8,092 nt of DNA from Campylobacterales bacterium (GCA_027056215.1 JALULO010000201.1:1-8092); one strand, 5' to 3'. Shown: positions 1-5,429, counted from the first letter of the stretch. Notes: generated by a model not told the origin, from the letters alone. Made by a program: numbers and translations.

Positions 1-112
1 AACGTATAGAAAAAAAATAATAGAAGTAAAGATAAAAAAATCTGTACCAGCAAAGAAAAAACAATTTACCGCAATTGGAAGTAAAATTAAAAGAAAAAAA
101 CTTTGCTGGTAA
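1..112 (+). CDS. C-terminal fragment of a lysine-rich plus-strand protein
   Basis: Reading frame 2 is open from the window edge to a TAA at 110-112, giving about 36 residues that end in ...GSKIKRKKLCW. The other two plus frames hit stops within 20 bases. The fragment is very basic, as phage virion and nucleic-acid-binding tails often are, but no family can be named. Its last codons lie inside the right arm of the inverted repeat at 41-116, so stop codon and terminator overlap, as they do in several minus-strand genes here. If real, it is the end of the plus-strand block, converging on the minus-strand RNA block. An A-rich stretch can stay open by chance, so confidence is modest. Confidence 0.4.
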   Translation, partial: TYRKKIIEVKIKKSVPAKKKQFTAIGSKIKRKKLCW

Positions 113-121
113 CAGATTTTT
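41..121. terminator. Bidirectional intrinsic terminator between convergent blocks
   Basis: Arms at 41-55 and 101-116 (CTGTACCAGCAAAG against CTTTGCTGGTAACAG) pair over about 15 bp with one bulged base. The loop is about 45 nt and A-rich. On the plus strand the right arm is followed by ATTTTT. On the minus strand the left arm is followed by seven U (plus 34-40). The site lies where the plus-strand fragment and the minus-strand RNA region meet, as expected for a terminator used from both sides. The long loop is unusual for a simple terminator. Confidence 0.6.
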
Positions 122-192
122 ATGAAATTAATTTTTTTTCTTAATGTTAGTAAATATTTTAGCAGTATGAGTCAATTTAGTATTTAATAAAA

Positions 193-385
193 AATAAAAA
201 AAAGTGGCTGATAAACTCAGGTAGTAGTCAAAGTTTATCACTATGAGGTAATACAAGTTCTCATCTTATATTACTTTATACTCATTCACCCACCGATACT
301 CATATCATAATTGTGCTATGTAGTAGAGTATTAAGCTATGATATTACACTACCATTCACTTTCATAGTGCAGCAGGAACCACTTT
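193..385 (-). ncRNA. Branched structured RNA with a terminal U tract
   Basis: There is no coding potential on either strand, but the minus strand folds well. A closing 7-bp stem joins 379-385 (5' side) with 201-207 (3' side) and is followed directly by an eight-U run. Inside are a 10-bp hairpin (265-274 with 248-257, loop 258-264), a 9-bp hairpin (232-240 with 209-217) and an 8-bp stem (337-344 with 302-309). The 10-bp hairpin contains a pair that is G-U on the minus strand but A-C on the plus strand, which favours the minus strand as the RNA. It could be a separate small RNA ending in its own terminator, or the 3' part of one long transcript starting near 1364. I do not recognise the family. 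Confidence 0.5.
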
Positions 386-403
386 ATATTTTGATTGTTA
401 GTT

Positions 404-508
404 AAAAAAATGATTATCCTGTTACAGTTTACATAATGCAAGTAATTGACTTACTATTCAGTAAATCCTCCTTAACTTAGTTAAGTCGAACATAACAGGA
501 TAATCATT
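404..508 (-). terminator. Long-stem, multi-hairpin terminator-like element
   Basis: A perfect 16-bp inverted repeat (493-508 with 409-424, core TAACAGGATAATCATT on the plus strand) encloses 68 nt. On the minus strand its second arm is followed by seven U (plus 404-410). The enclosed part holds small hairpins: CUUAAC-UAA-GUUAAG, UUACU-GAA-AGUAA and UUAC...GUAA. The result is a junction with up to four arms rather than a plain stem-loop. It lies downstream of the large RNA at 541-1364 and is the best candidate for its 3' end. It could also be a discrete RNA or a DNA cruciform. Confidence 0.5.
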
Positions 509-540
509 ACCGATAGAAATAATAAAATAAATTACTAGTA

Positions 541-1364
541 AAAGGCTGAGTGTTGACCTTTTAAGCAAGAAGTTTTCACAGGTTTCCCTGCCCTTCACAC
601 ACCTATATTTCTATAGGTATCTTGCATAGCCACAGATTTAAGGTATCTGCTACCACTACATACAACTATATAGTTTCGTTTTCATACCTCCTTCCTTGCG
701 GGATTCACAGGTTGCCACCTGTTAGGATAGATATTACTCACTCCACTCACTATCAGCCTTGCGAGCTTCAAGTGTCCACATATTTCAGTGGAATAGGGCT
801 ATTTGACATTGTATGTCCATAGGAATTTTGCTCTTATTTATTAATTGTTACCGAATCTGAAAGTCGGCGGATTATTAATCCATAAAAGTTTGACAAATGA
901 AGGAAGTTCCCTATGGTTGTTATCCTTGCTATCTTTTGGATAGTTTAGGATACAACTCCCTTCTGTTTTCGGTTACCAGCCTACTTACTTCACATACTTC
1001 ATACACGGAATTTCTTCCAGCATATTACAGTATGGATATGTACAGCGTCAGTGTTGGTAAGACACCTATAACCATACACGATACAGTATCCTATTGTGGT
1101 TTCCCACTCAACAACCCTTGTCATCAGGTTGTCTATTATACTTCATACAACCAAACTCGCAAAAGCTTATTTGATTGTAATCCCATATAATAGGGCTTAT
1201 GTATCCCTTTCAGTGAATAGCACAATGACTACACAAGAGTTTGCTTAAAGCTCCTGTTTTAGTCCCTTACGGGGTTATCCTTAATGGCCTCGAAGGCAGG
1301 CCAACCTAAATTATCCAGCATATAGTCATTTAGGTAACAGGGTCTATCTTCTGCTGGAACCCTT
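541..1364 (-). ncRNA. Large ornate structured RNA, GOLLD/ROOL-like
   Basis: This stretch of about 820 nt has no credible protein gene. Read on the minus strand it is packed with hairpins. Four are closed by GAAA tetraloops: 1096-1107, 1007-1018, 602-617 and 579-590. A fifth has the loop GGCA (708-721). Others are a compound hairpin at 916-956, GGAUU-AAU-AAUCC at 869-881, GACAU-ACA-AUGUC at 805-817 and GGCCU...AGGCC at 1286-1302. A 9-bp helix can join 1241-1249 to 560-568, about 680 nt apart, and 8 nt near 1325-1332 can pair with 1228-1235. GAAA loops exist only on the minus strand (the plus strand would have UUUC), which fixes orientation. A tRNA-like gene lies 25 nt upstream. Giant phage RNAs GOLLD (about 800 nt) and ROOL (about 600 nt) are known for ornate folds and tRNA neighbours; size favours GOLLD. 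The family match is inference, while the structure itself is seen. Confidence 0.6.
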
Positions 1365-1389
1365 ATTTTATTTATTAATTAAAAAATTG

Positions 1390-1472
1390 TCCCAATAGTG
1401 GGAATCGAACCCACCAGCCTTTATTATTTCAGGCATTACCAAATCGTCTTAGTTTAGTAAGACTATACTGGG
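1390..1472 (-). tRNA. tRNA-like gene with non-canonical core, isotype unclear
   Basis: The element is 83 nt long. The 7-bp acceptor stem is CCCAGTA with TATTGGG, including one G-U pair, followed by discriminator A. U8 and A9 are present. The T arm is perfect: GTGGG, loop TTCGATT, CCCAC. CCA is not encoded. The middle does not fold as a cloverleaf. A 6-bp hairpin (GTCTTA, CTAAAC, TAAGAC) sits in the D-arm position without a GG in its loop. A linker containing TGGTA follows, then a hairpin GCCT...AGGC. No 7-nt loop with U33 and a clear anticodon can be drawn. The second element at 4412-4495 has the same layout. It lies between the 229-aa gene and the large RNA. It may be a divergent phage tRNA, or a tRNA mimic that marks RNase P and 3'-end cleavage. 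Confidence 0.6.
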
Positions 1473-1587
1473 ATAAGAAAAAACAGTACCCTTATCTATG
1501 CAAGTTTTCCAAAGGGTCAAATCACTTATCAATAGGCATTTAAATAACCTTGCGCCTGGCCAGTGAACCTGTTTTTTTGCTATGTTG
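1473..1587. other. Spacer between the 229-aa gene and the tRNA-like gene
   Basis: No gene or clear terminator is seen in these 115 nt. Minor features are CTGGCCAG (a palindrome near 1557-1564) and a GATAAG/CTTATC pair just upstream of the tRNA-like 5' end. Without a terminator here, the 229-aa gene, the tRNA-like gene and the giant RNA could share a transcript. Confidence 0.4.
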
Positions 1588-2277
1588 TTACTCTTTTTTT
1601 CCAAACATTTCTGTCATTAGTTTGTTGAGCATTTCTTTTGCTTTTGTTCTTCTGAAAATTTCAGCAGTTTCCGGTTGGTAATTGTCAACAATATACTTTT
1701 CCAAGTCATGGTCAACTTTATTCCAATAGTCAGGACCTTCATCGGTGTTTCCCCAGTTAAAGGCATGGAAAAGATAACTGGCGATTGAGTCACGAGCATG
1801 CATAATTTCAAGTAAAACAATCTTTTTTGTAAGATTGCTTTTAATGATACCTTCAAAAAGTTTTAACGAACTTTCGTTTGTATCGTCAAACTCTTCTTTA
1901 AGTATTTCTATGAAATCTTTTGAGCAATAGTCATTGATTTCCTTTTTATCAGTTTCGTTTAATGCATTTGTGAAATTGATTTCGTGGGCAATGACTTCCG
2001 GAAATTCATTTGCTTCAATTAATTTATCAGCAAATGTAACCAGATTTTCAACAGTCAGGTTACAAATTTCTTTGGTGAACAGAAAAGGGATAAGCCACAT
2101 TTTTGATTTTGCTCCTATTTTGAGGAAATTCAGTGATTGAATCACTTTTTCTTCGGTTTCAGGTTTTTTTCCTTCTCTGTGAAAGAATTGAAAACCTTTT
2201 TTCCATTCATCGTACATATTGTTTTCTTTCAATAAGTCAATGAATTTTTCTGCGGTAATTATTTTAGCAAGTTCCAT
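1588..2277 (-). CDS. Hypothetical phage protein, 229 aa
   Basis: The gene starts with ATG at 2277 behind an A-rich leader (ACATAAAAAAA) without a Shine-Dalgarno sequence and ends in TAA. The protein looks soluble, charged and mainly helical, with many Glu, Lys and aromatic residues. No signal peptide or membrane segment is seen. A short motif HAFNWGNTDEGPDYW lies around residues 165-180 and the C-terminus is Lys-rich (MFGKKE). I do not recognise a family. It is the last protein gene of the minus block before the tRNA-like and giant RNA genes. It follows the terminator of the 207-aa gene by about 50 nt. No clear copy of the promoter repeat found upstream of the other minus genes is seen; 2302-2321 has at most a weak likeness. 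It probably belongs to the accessory early genes. Confidence 0.8.
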   Translation of the reverse strand: MELAKIITAEKFIDLLKENNMYDEWKKGFQFFHREGKKPETEEKVIQSLNFLKIGAKSKMWLIPFLFTKEICNLTVENLVTFADKLIEANEFPEVIAHEINFTNALNETDKKEINDYCSKDFIEILKEEFDDTNESSLKLFEGIIKSNLTKKIVLLEIMHARDSIASYLFHAFNWGNTDEGPDYWNKVDHDLEKYIVDNYQPETAEIFRRTKAKEMLNKLMTEMFGKKE

Positions 2278-2327
2278 TTTTTTATGTATTTGATTAATAA
2301 ATAAGTTTCACTTTTTTTGATTAATTG

Positions 2328-2365
2328 AAATAAAGGTAAGTGAGTAATCTCACTTACCTTTATTT
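2328..2365 (-). terminator. Terminator of the 207-aa gene
   Basis: A 17-bp perfect inverted repeat with a 4-nt loop (2328-2344 and 2349-2365) starts 12 nt after the stop codon at 2377. The second arm on the minus strand ends in CUUUAUUU, giving a partial U tract. It separates this gene from the 229-aa gene. A stem this long could also stabilise the 3' end of the message. Confidence 0.7.
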
Positions 2366-2376
2366 GTTGGCAACAA

Positions 2377-3000
2377 TTAAATAGGCACTTCCTGGTCAGC
2401 ATTTGCTGTAACTCCGCCAGCAAATTCCCTTTCAATATCTTCGGGAACATATTCATTGCCATTACCGCGGTAATCTTCATCAGCTTTCGCTGTTTTGCTG
2501 AAGAATACTTTACGGTATTGGATTTTGCCAGCAGGGTCAGGAATGATTTCACCTTCATTGTCACTTCCAGCAGGATAGCGTACAACCTGAGATTTGGCAA
2601 TGGTGTCAAGGTCTGTCAAACCACGTGCAATTGCATTTTTGTGGTTATCTGTCAATATGGGATAGTTTGACAGAACTTTGTACAGACAAGCACCATTGGC
2701 ATTTGCTTGCCGCAGTTTTTCCTGCATCTGTTCTTCGGTGATATTCTCAGGAACATCCATAAATGCTACCCGGTGTTCTACAGTTGTAAAACTCTGTTCC
2801 TCAGCACCAAATTCATCCAGAGAAAACAGGTTATCCTGTTTATCATTCTCTACCTGAATTGAAGGATAGTGGGAAACAGTTTTTACTTCCTGCCGCAGGA
2901 TAGCAGTTTTTGTACCAGCTCTTTGAAAGCTGGATACCCTGAAGCTGTCAAAGGTTACAGGGCCTTTGGACACTTCAGTTCTAATAGCATTAGTTGCCAT
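2377..3000 (-). CDS. Conserved-looking phage protein, 207 aa, unknown function
   Basis: The best start is ATG at 3000, giving MATNAIRTEVSKG; a reading extended to 3027 would begin with TTG. The N-terminal third (RTEVSKGPVTFDSFRVSSFQ) looks beta-rich, with Thr and Val. The middle (residues about 80-150) is helical, and the tail is acidic and hydrophilic, ending ADQEVPI. An acidic tip with terminal hydrophobics is also a feature of single-stranded DNA-binding proteins, but no OB-fold motif is certain, so this is only a suggestion. The gene has its own promoter repeat (3087-3107), a leader hairpin (3031-3064) and a strong terminator. This implies a separately controlled, possibly highly expressed product. 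I cannot name the family with confidence. Confidence 0.82.
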   Translation of the reverse strand: MATNAIRTEVSKGPVTFDSFRVSSFQRAGTKTAILRQEVKTVSHYPSIQVENDKQDNLFSLDEFGAEEQSFTTVEHRVAFMDVPENITEEQMQEKLRQANANGACLYKVLSNYPILTDNHKNAIARGLTDLDTIAKSQVVRYPAGSDNEGEIIPDPAGKIQYRKVFFSKTAKADEDYRGNGNEYVPEDIEREFAGGVTANADQEVPI

Positions 3001-3030
3001 AGTAGTTGTTTTTTTGTAGTTGGACAATAT

Positions 3031-3064
3031 TGTGAACAGCTATTTTTAGTACCTGCTGTTCACA
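3031..3064 (-). promoter_or_regulatory. Leader hairpin of the 207-aa gene
   Basis: A perfect 10-bp inverted repeat (TGTGAACAGC at 3031-3040 with GCTGTTCACA at 3055-3064, loop 14 nt) lies in the 86-nt leader between the promoter repeat at 3087-3107 and the ATG at 3000. It could be a dyad operator or an mRNA hairpin that tunes stability or translation. There is no U tract after it, so it is not an intrinsic terminator. Confidence 0.5.
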
Positions 3065-3086
3065 GTTAATTTGTGGTACTGATTAT

Positions 3087-3107
3087 AAGTTAGGGTTGTT
3101 GGTTTGG
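3087..3107 (-). promoter_or_regulatory. Promoter-like repeat, copy 1
   Basis: On the minus strand this reads CCAAACCAACAACCCTAACT and so on, matching the copies at 4359-4379, 5430-5450 and 5679-5699. It lies 86 nt upstream of the 207-aa gene. Downstream it shares a GTACTGATWATA segment (plus-strand sense) with the copy at 5679-5699. It is not a TAnnTTTG host promoter, so use by a phage polymerase is a reasonable inference. Confidence 0.55.
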
Positions 3108-3396
3108 GTGTCTTGGCTATATATTCTATTCTGCAAGGTATGTAATTATCTGGTTATGGATTATTGGATATTAGGGTATTTTGGTAAAATGGCTATTGTT
3201 ATTTGTGTGGATTTTTAGGTTTATGTTGTGGTGTAATATGATTAGGTGGGTTGATTATCAAGCACTTACACCACTCAACCTAAAATCTACTTTAAATCTG
3301 CATATCCTGCAATTATTGATTGCCAATAGGTTACCAGTTGTTGGTTTAGGTATTAAAAATCACTCATTTTCTAATAGAAAAAATGGAATGAAAACG

Positions 3397-3418
3397 ATAC
3401 CTTATATATATAAGGTAT
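3397..3418. repeat. 22-nt perfect AT-rich palindrome
   Basis: ATACC, then TTATATATATAA, then GGTAT forms a perfect palindrome. An imperfect copy follows at 3444-3463 and a partial reverse copy lies at 3484-3495. The first half contains GATACCT, a heptamer that recurs at 3935-3941, 3987-3993 and 4011-4017. It could be a protein-binding dyad or a DNA-unwinding site. The heptamer also occurs elsewhere in the window, so on its own it is weak evidence. Confidence 0.6.
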
Positions 3419-3424
3419 ACTTTT

Positions 3425-3620
3425 CCTCATAGGAGTTTCTGAGGATACCTTATATATATAATGTAAAAAATGCTGCCTATATATAATAAGGTATATTCAC
3501 AACCTCATAGTAGGAAATGTGGTATCCTAATATGGAATAGGAAATGAATGTTCTTCATTTCCTCATAGGAGTTAATGAAGGCTACTATGGAAATGAAATT
3601 CATTCTCCACTTCATAGGAG
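3425..3620 (+). repeat. Four short direct repeats, core CTCATAGGAG
   Basis: Copies lie at 3425-3435 (CCTCATAGGAG), 3503-3513 (CCTCATAGTAG), 3561-3571 (CCTCATAGGAG) and 3610-3620 (CTTCATAGGAG). Distances are 78, 58 and 49 nt. Each copy is followed after a few bases by a G-rich partner (TGAGG, TGTGG, GAAGG, GTAGG), so at least the first can form a hairpin (CCTCA with TGAGG). Spacing is too irregular and the units too short for a CRISPR array. They may be iterons or binding sites of a phage protein. Confidence 0.55.
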
Positions 3621-3861
3621 AATTTGTAGGTTACCTTGGAATAGGTGGTTTGGGAAATTGGGCCTTGAAAGTTTGCTGAAGAAAAGAAGAAAAAGTTTGA
3701 CAAAAAGAAGAAAAGAAGAACTCTAAAAGATTAACCTTTTTTTTTAATTTCTTTATCTTTATTAAGTATGTATGTTTCTAAACCCGCCCGCCACCCCAAA
3801 AATAATATATATATATACCCCTTGTCAAGTATTTTAAGGATTTTTTTTCAACAAATGGCTA

Positions 3862-3904
3862 ATTTTAACACATTCTAAATAAAATGTTAGGATTTTAACA
3901 CATT
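3862..3904 (+). repeat. 13-nt direct repeat ATTTTAACACATT
   Basis: The word ATTTTAACACATT occurs at 3862-3874 and again at 3892-3904, exactly 30 nt apart, about three helical turns. AATGTT between them is a partial inverted match. The arrangement suits two sites of one regulator on the same DNA face, but no factor can be named. Confidence 0.45.
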
Positions 3905-4016
3905 TTTGAATAACCCATATTGTAACATATACCAGATACCTATCATTTTATATAGAATGAAAAACATAGAGTTGATTATATTGATAGATACCTATTGCTT
4001 CATTTAGATGGATACC

Positions 4017-4047
4017 TAAAAAAAGAAACCCAGCACTTGGCTGGGTT
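4017..4047 (-). terminator. Strong intrinsic terminator of the 98-aa gene
   Basis: The 8-bp stem AACCCAGC with GCTGGGTT (4040-4047 and 4027-4034) has a 5-nt loop and is followed on the minus strand by TCTTTTTTT. It starts a few bases after the TAA at 4053. It is the clearest classical terminator in the window. Confidence 0.85.
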
Positions 4048-4052
4048 ATATC

Positions 4053-4349
4053 TTACTGTTTGGGGAACAGCCAGTGAGCTGTAATTTTCTCACCAAACCT
4101 GTCTGAGGTTGGGTCATCAATTGTGAACTCACGGCTTACAATGTCAAACTGGTCAATATCAAGGTCAATTTGTTGCCCAGTGGTAACTGTGGGCTTAATG
4201 ACCTTAGTTGAGTACTTTTTTCCGTATTCACTAACTGCCTGTACTCCTAAGGCAGTCTTAACACTGGTATTACCAGTGGTAACCTCCGAAATAGTGACAA
4301 TGAAGCCACCATTAGACGAAGGAGTGATTTTGTCAACATTAAACAACAT
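4053..4349 (-). CDS. Small beta-rich phage protein, 98 aa
   Basis: Translation runs from ATG at 4349 to TAA. The sequence alternates Val, Ile, Thr and Ser (for example FIVTISEVTTGNTS, and KVIKPTVTTGQQIDLDIDQFDIVSREF). It looks like a compact beta-barrel or sandwich. There is no cysteine, signal peptide or membrane segment. I recognise no family; an OB-like nucleic-acid-binding fold is possible but unproven. The promoter repeat at 4359-4402 lies only 9 nt upstream of the start codon and a strong terminator follows at once, so the gene is an independent one-gene unit. The short leader suggests that translation starts close to the 5' end of the message. Confidence 0.8.
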   Translation of the reverse strand: MLFNVDKITPSSNGGFIVTISEVTTGNTSVKTALGVQAVSEYGKKYSTKVIKPTVTTGQQIDLDIDQFDIVSREFTIDDPTSDRFGEKITAHWLFPKQ

Positions 4350-4358
4350 AGCGGTAAC

Positions 4359-4402
4359 AAGTCAGGGTTATTGGTTTGGACTCTTTTTTATCAAACTCAT
4401 AG
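4359..4402 (-). promoter_or_regulatory. Promoter-like repeat, copy 2, with conserved upstream block
   Basis: The core is 4359-4379 (minus-strand CCAAACCAATAACCCTGACTT). It is extended by 4380-4402 (minus-strand CTATGAGTTTGATAAAAAAG and three more bases). The whole 44 bp matches 5430-5473 at 41 positions. Such conservation outside genes, each time just upstream of a minus-strand start codon, argues for a promoter or operator unit. It starts 10 nt after the tRNA-like gene, so it is not part of that RNA. Confidence 0.65.
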
Positions 4403-4411
4403 AATAAAATA

Positions 4412-4495
4412 TAAGACAGACAGGAATCGAACCTGCATTCACTCCTTTAATGAGCTACTACCAGTATAAACAGCTCATCACTGTTTTACTGTCTT
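4412..4495 (-). tRNA. Second tRNA-like gene, same unusual architecture
   Basis: The element is 84 nt long. The acceptor stem AAGACAG with CTGTCTT is perfect and can extend by two A-T pairs. U8 and A9 are present. The T arm is GCAGG, loop TTCGATT, CCTGT with one G-U pair. There is no encoded CCA. As in the element at 1390-1472, the D position holds a 6-bp hairpin (AAACAG, TGATGAG, CTGTTT). It is followed by a linker with TGGTA and a short hairpin (GCTC, ATTAAAG, GAGT). The ATTAAAG loop could present UAA as anticodon (Leu), but the remaining arms would then not be canonical. An alternative D-stem GAGC/GCTC around TGGTA leaves no room for an anticodon arm. Isotype is left open. Confidence 0.6.
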
Positions 4496-4519
4496 ATGAC
4501 TACTTTTTGTCCATATAAT

Positions 4520-4541
4520 AATTGGGAAGTATAACCCAATT
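4520..4541 (-). terminator. Hairpin at the end of the 146-aa gene
   Basis: A 7-bp inverted repeat, AATTGGG (4520-4526) with CCCAATT (4535-4541), begins at the stop codon (TAA, 4541-4543). It is followed on the minus strand by ATTATTATAT, a weak U-containing tail. Termination is plausible but weaker than at 4017-4047. Some reading-through may feed the tRNA-like gene 25 nt further on. Confidence 0.5.
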
Positions 4542-4981
4542 TAGTCTGTATATGGTTTACTCATTTGAATCCAACATATGTGTCCAAAAACTTCAACTTG
4601 TTGAACACTATTATTTGATATCTGTCTGTTAACAAATATCATCCTACCATGAGAGTACCATATTTTGGGAGTCCATAGCTCTTTGGATTTGAAATGCTGA
4701 ATAGTCATTCCAAGAACAAACTGAAAAGCCAGACTCTCACCAGGCTGAACTAATACTACTGACGAATTATCAACATTGAACTTGGTTGCTATCTCACTAC
4801 AAGCGAGAATTAGCTCTTTAGCCAATGTATAAAAATCGTCATAATCTTCTAAATTAGTCAGCAAGGTAAACAGACCGGGTTTCTCCTTTTTCAGAAAAAC
4901 AACGTTACCATCAGCTTTAAGAGAGGAAAGTTGTTCTTCTGACGGTTTTTGAGAAGAAGCCCAAACAAAGATTTTTGACAT
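4541..4981 (-). CDS. 146-aa protein, tentative Csx20-like (ring nuclease type) fold
   Basis: ATG at 4981, ending in TAA. A short first strand (KIFVWASS, residues 3-10) is followed by a helix with PSEEQ (13-17). Then come a second strand (NVVFLKK, 26-32), a helical stretch (45-68), a strong strand with a Gly turn (VVLVQPGESLAF, 75-86) and a last strand with IWYSHGRM (107-114). The order resembles the small CRISPR-associated Csx20 family as I remember it. Members start with a strand ending in Ser-His, then a T.EQ helix, a YLP segment, YVLVQGDFG, and a late PIYATTKR. Csx20 proteins are linked to cyclic oligoadenylate degradation in type III CRISPR. If related, this phage protein could blunt that signal, or simply share a Rossmann-like fold. 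The similarity is from memory and unaligned. The gene has a degenerate promoter repeat and its own hairpin. Confidence 0.75.
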   Translation of the reverse strand: MSKIFVWASSQKPSEEQLSSLKADGNVVFLKKEKPGLFTLLTNLEDYDDFYTLAKELILACSEIATKFNVDNSSVVLVQPGESLAFQFVLGMTIQHFKSKELWTPKIWYSHGRMIFVNRQISNNSVQQVEVFGHICWIQMSKPYTD

Positions 4982-4990
4982 AGTGGCAAT

Positions 4991-5011
4991 AAGAAATGGT
5001 TTTTGGTTTTT
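4991..5011 (-). promoter_or_regulatory. Degenerate promoter-like repeat, copy 3
   Basis: The minus-strand sequence AAAAACCAAAAACCATTTCTT lines up with the repeat core at about 15 of 21 positions. The following bases up to the ATG (ATTGCCACT) also resemble those after copy 2 (GTTACCGCT). It lies 9 nt from the start codon at 4981, the same distance as copy 2 from its gene. It is accepted because of position more than sequence. Confidence 0.4.
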
Positions 5012-5030
5012 ATAATTTTAGCTAAAACAT

Positions 5031-5066
5031 ATCATAAGGAATGAGCATTAGCTCATTCCTTATGAT
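5031..5066 (-). terminator. 16-bp hairpin overlapping the stop of the 114-aa gene
   Basis: ATCATAAGGAATGAGC (5031-5046) pairs perfectly with 5051-5066 across a 4-nt loop. The TGA stop (5053-5055) is inside the stem, so terminator and coding sequence overlap. The tail on the minus strand is ATGTTTTAG, a short U run. Confidence 0.7.
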
Positions 5067-5397
5067 ACATTTCTATTGCCTTTTCAATATCACCAAATGT
5101 GAATCTTGGGTCTTTACAGATAATCTCAATGAGTTCATCAGAATGTTTTGAGATTATCTCATCATTACTTTCGCCTGTAAGTATTAACACATAATCAATG
5201 TCGACTTCAGGCCTTAACTTGGAAGCTACTGTTGCTGCACTAATAGGCGTATCCTTAATGTGTTCAACCTCTTTAACAAATAGGGTAGCTTTGAGTGCAT
5301 CTGCTAATTGTGCAGGAGTAATTTCTCTTCCAAGTATAAAACTTATATCATCAGCATCTGATTGTAATGCTAATGAAAGATTTTTAGAGTTACACAT
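5053..5397 (-). CDS. Hypothetical acidic phage protein, 114 aa
   Basis: The gene starts with ATG at 5397 and stops with TGA at 5053-5055. The protein is acidic and mostly helical, with one probable central beta strand (DIDYVLILTG, around residues 66-75). It contains GREITPAQLADAL and a C-terminal helix ending MYHKE. No catalytic motif, cysteine pair or membrane segment stands out, and no family is recognised. The promoter repeat at 5430-5473 is 32 nt upstream and the terminator overlaps its last codons, making it a one-gene unit. Small acidic early proteins of phages often bind host proteins, but nothing here shows that directly. Confidence 0.8.
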   Translation of the reverse strand: MCNSKNLSLALQSDADDISFILGREITPAQLADALKATLFVKEVEHIKDTPISAATVASKLRPEVDIDYVLILTGESNDEIISKHSDELIEIICKDPRFTFGDIEKAIEMYHKE

Positions 5398-5429
5398 AAT
5401 TCTGTAATTTGAAAATTAATACCGAATGT

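Larger units (their letters stand above)
3108..4016. other. Long gene-free, repeat-rich region, possible origin
   Basis: About 900 nt contain no convincing gene. Two plus-strand frames stay open (3181-3432, starting at TTG, and 3544-3726), but both oppose their neighbours and run through repeats. The region holds GT-rich sequence at 3108-3260, a 22-nt palindrome, four CTCATAG-type repeats, an 8-bp hairpin at 3541-3561 and a purine-rich stretch at 3680-3720. It also has a C-rich patch with a TA tract near 3784-3817 and a 13-nt direct repeat. A partial likeness to the promoter repeat (GTTGTTGGTTT) recurs at 3337-3347. AT-rich palindromes plus short direct repeats fit a replication origin or a complex control region. 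Neither is proven. Confidence 0.45.

Noticed and set aside
622..1190. Two plus-strand open frames of 66 and 97 aa
   Set aside because: They run antisense through the structured RNA, have odd Tyr/Ser/Cys-rich composition, no leader and no resemblance to phage proteins.
541..1364. Group I or group II self-splicing intron
   Set aside because: I see no domain V-like hairpin, no clear group I core and no interrupted gene on either side; it ends near a terminator instead.
3001..3027. TTG start extending the 207-aa gene to 216 aa
   Set aside because: The added residues are low-complexity Lys/Thr from an A-rich leader, and ATG at 3000 gives a natural start.
3425..3620. CRISPR array
   Set aside because: The repeats are about 11 nt, imperfect and irregularly spaced, and no cas genes are present.
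3181..3726. Plus-strand frames of 83 and 60 aa in the gene-free region
   Set aside because: The first begins at TTG and is Trp/Leu-rich noise. The second consists largely of repeat sequence and a purine-rich tract. Both oppose neighbouring genes.
3396..4017. GATACCT as a specific iteron
   Set aside because: It is frequent here, but also occurs in the giant RNA and in coding sequence, so enrichment cannot be claimed without counting.
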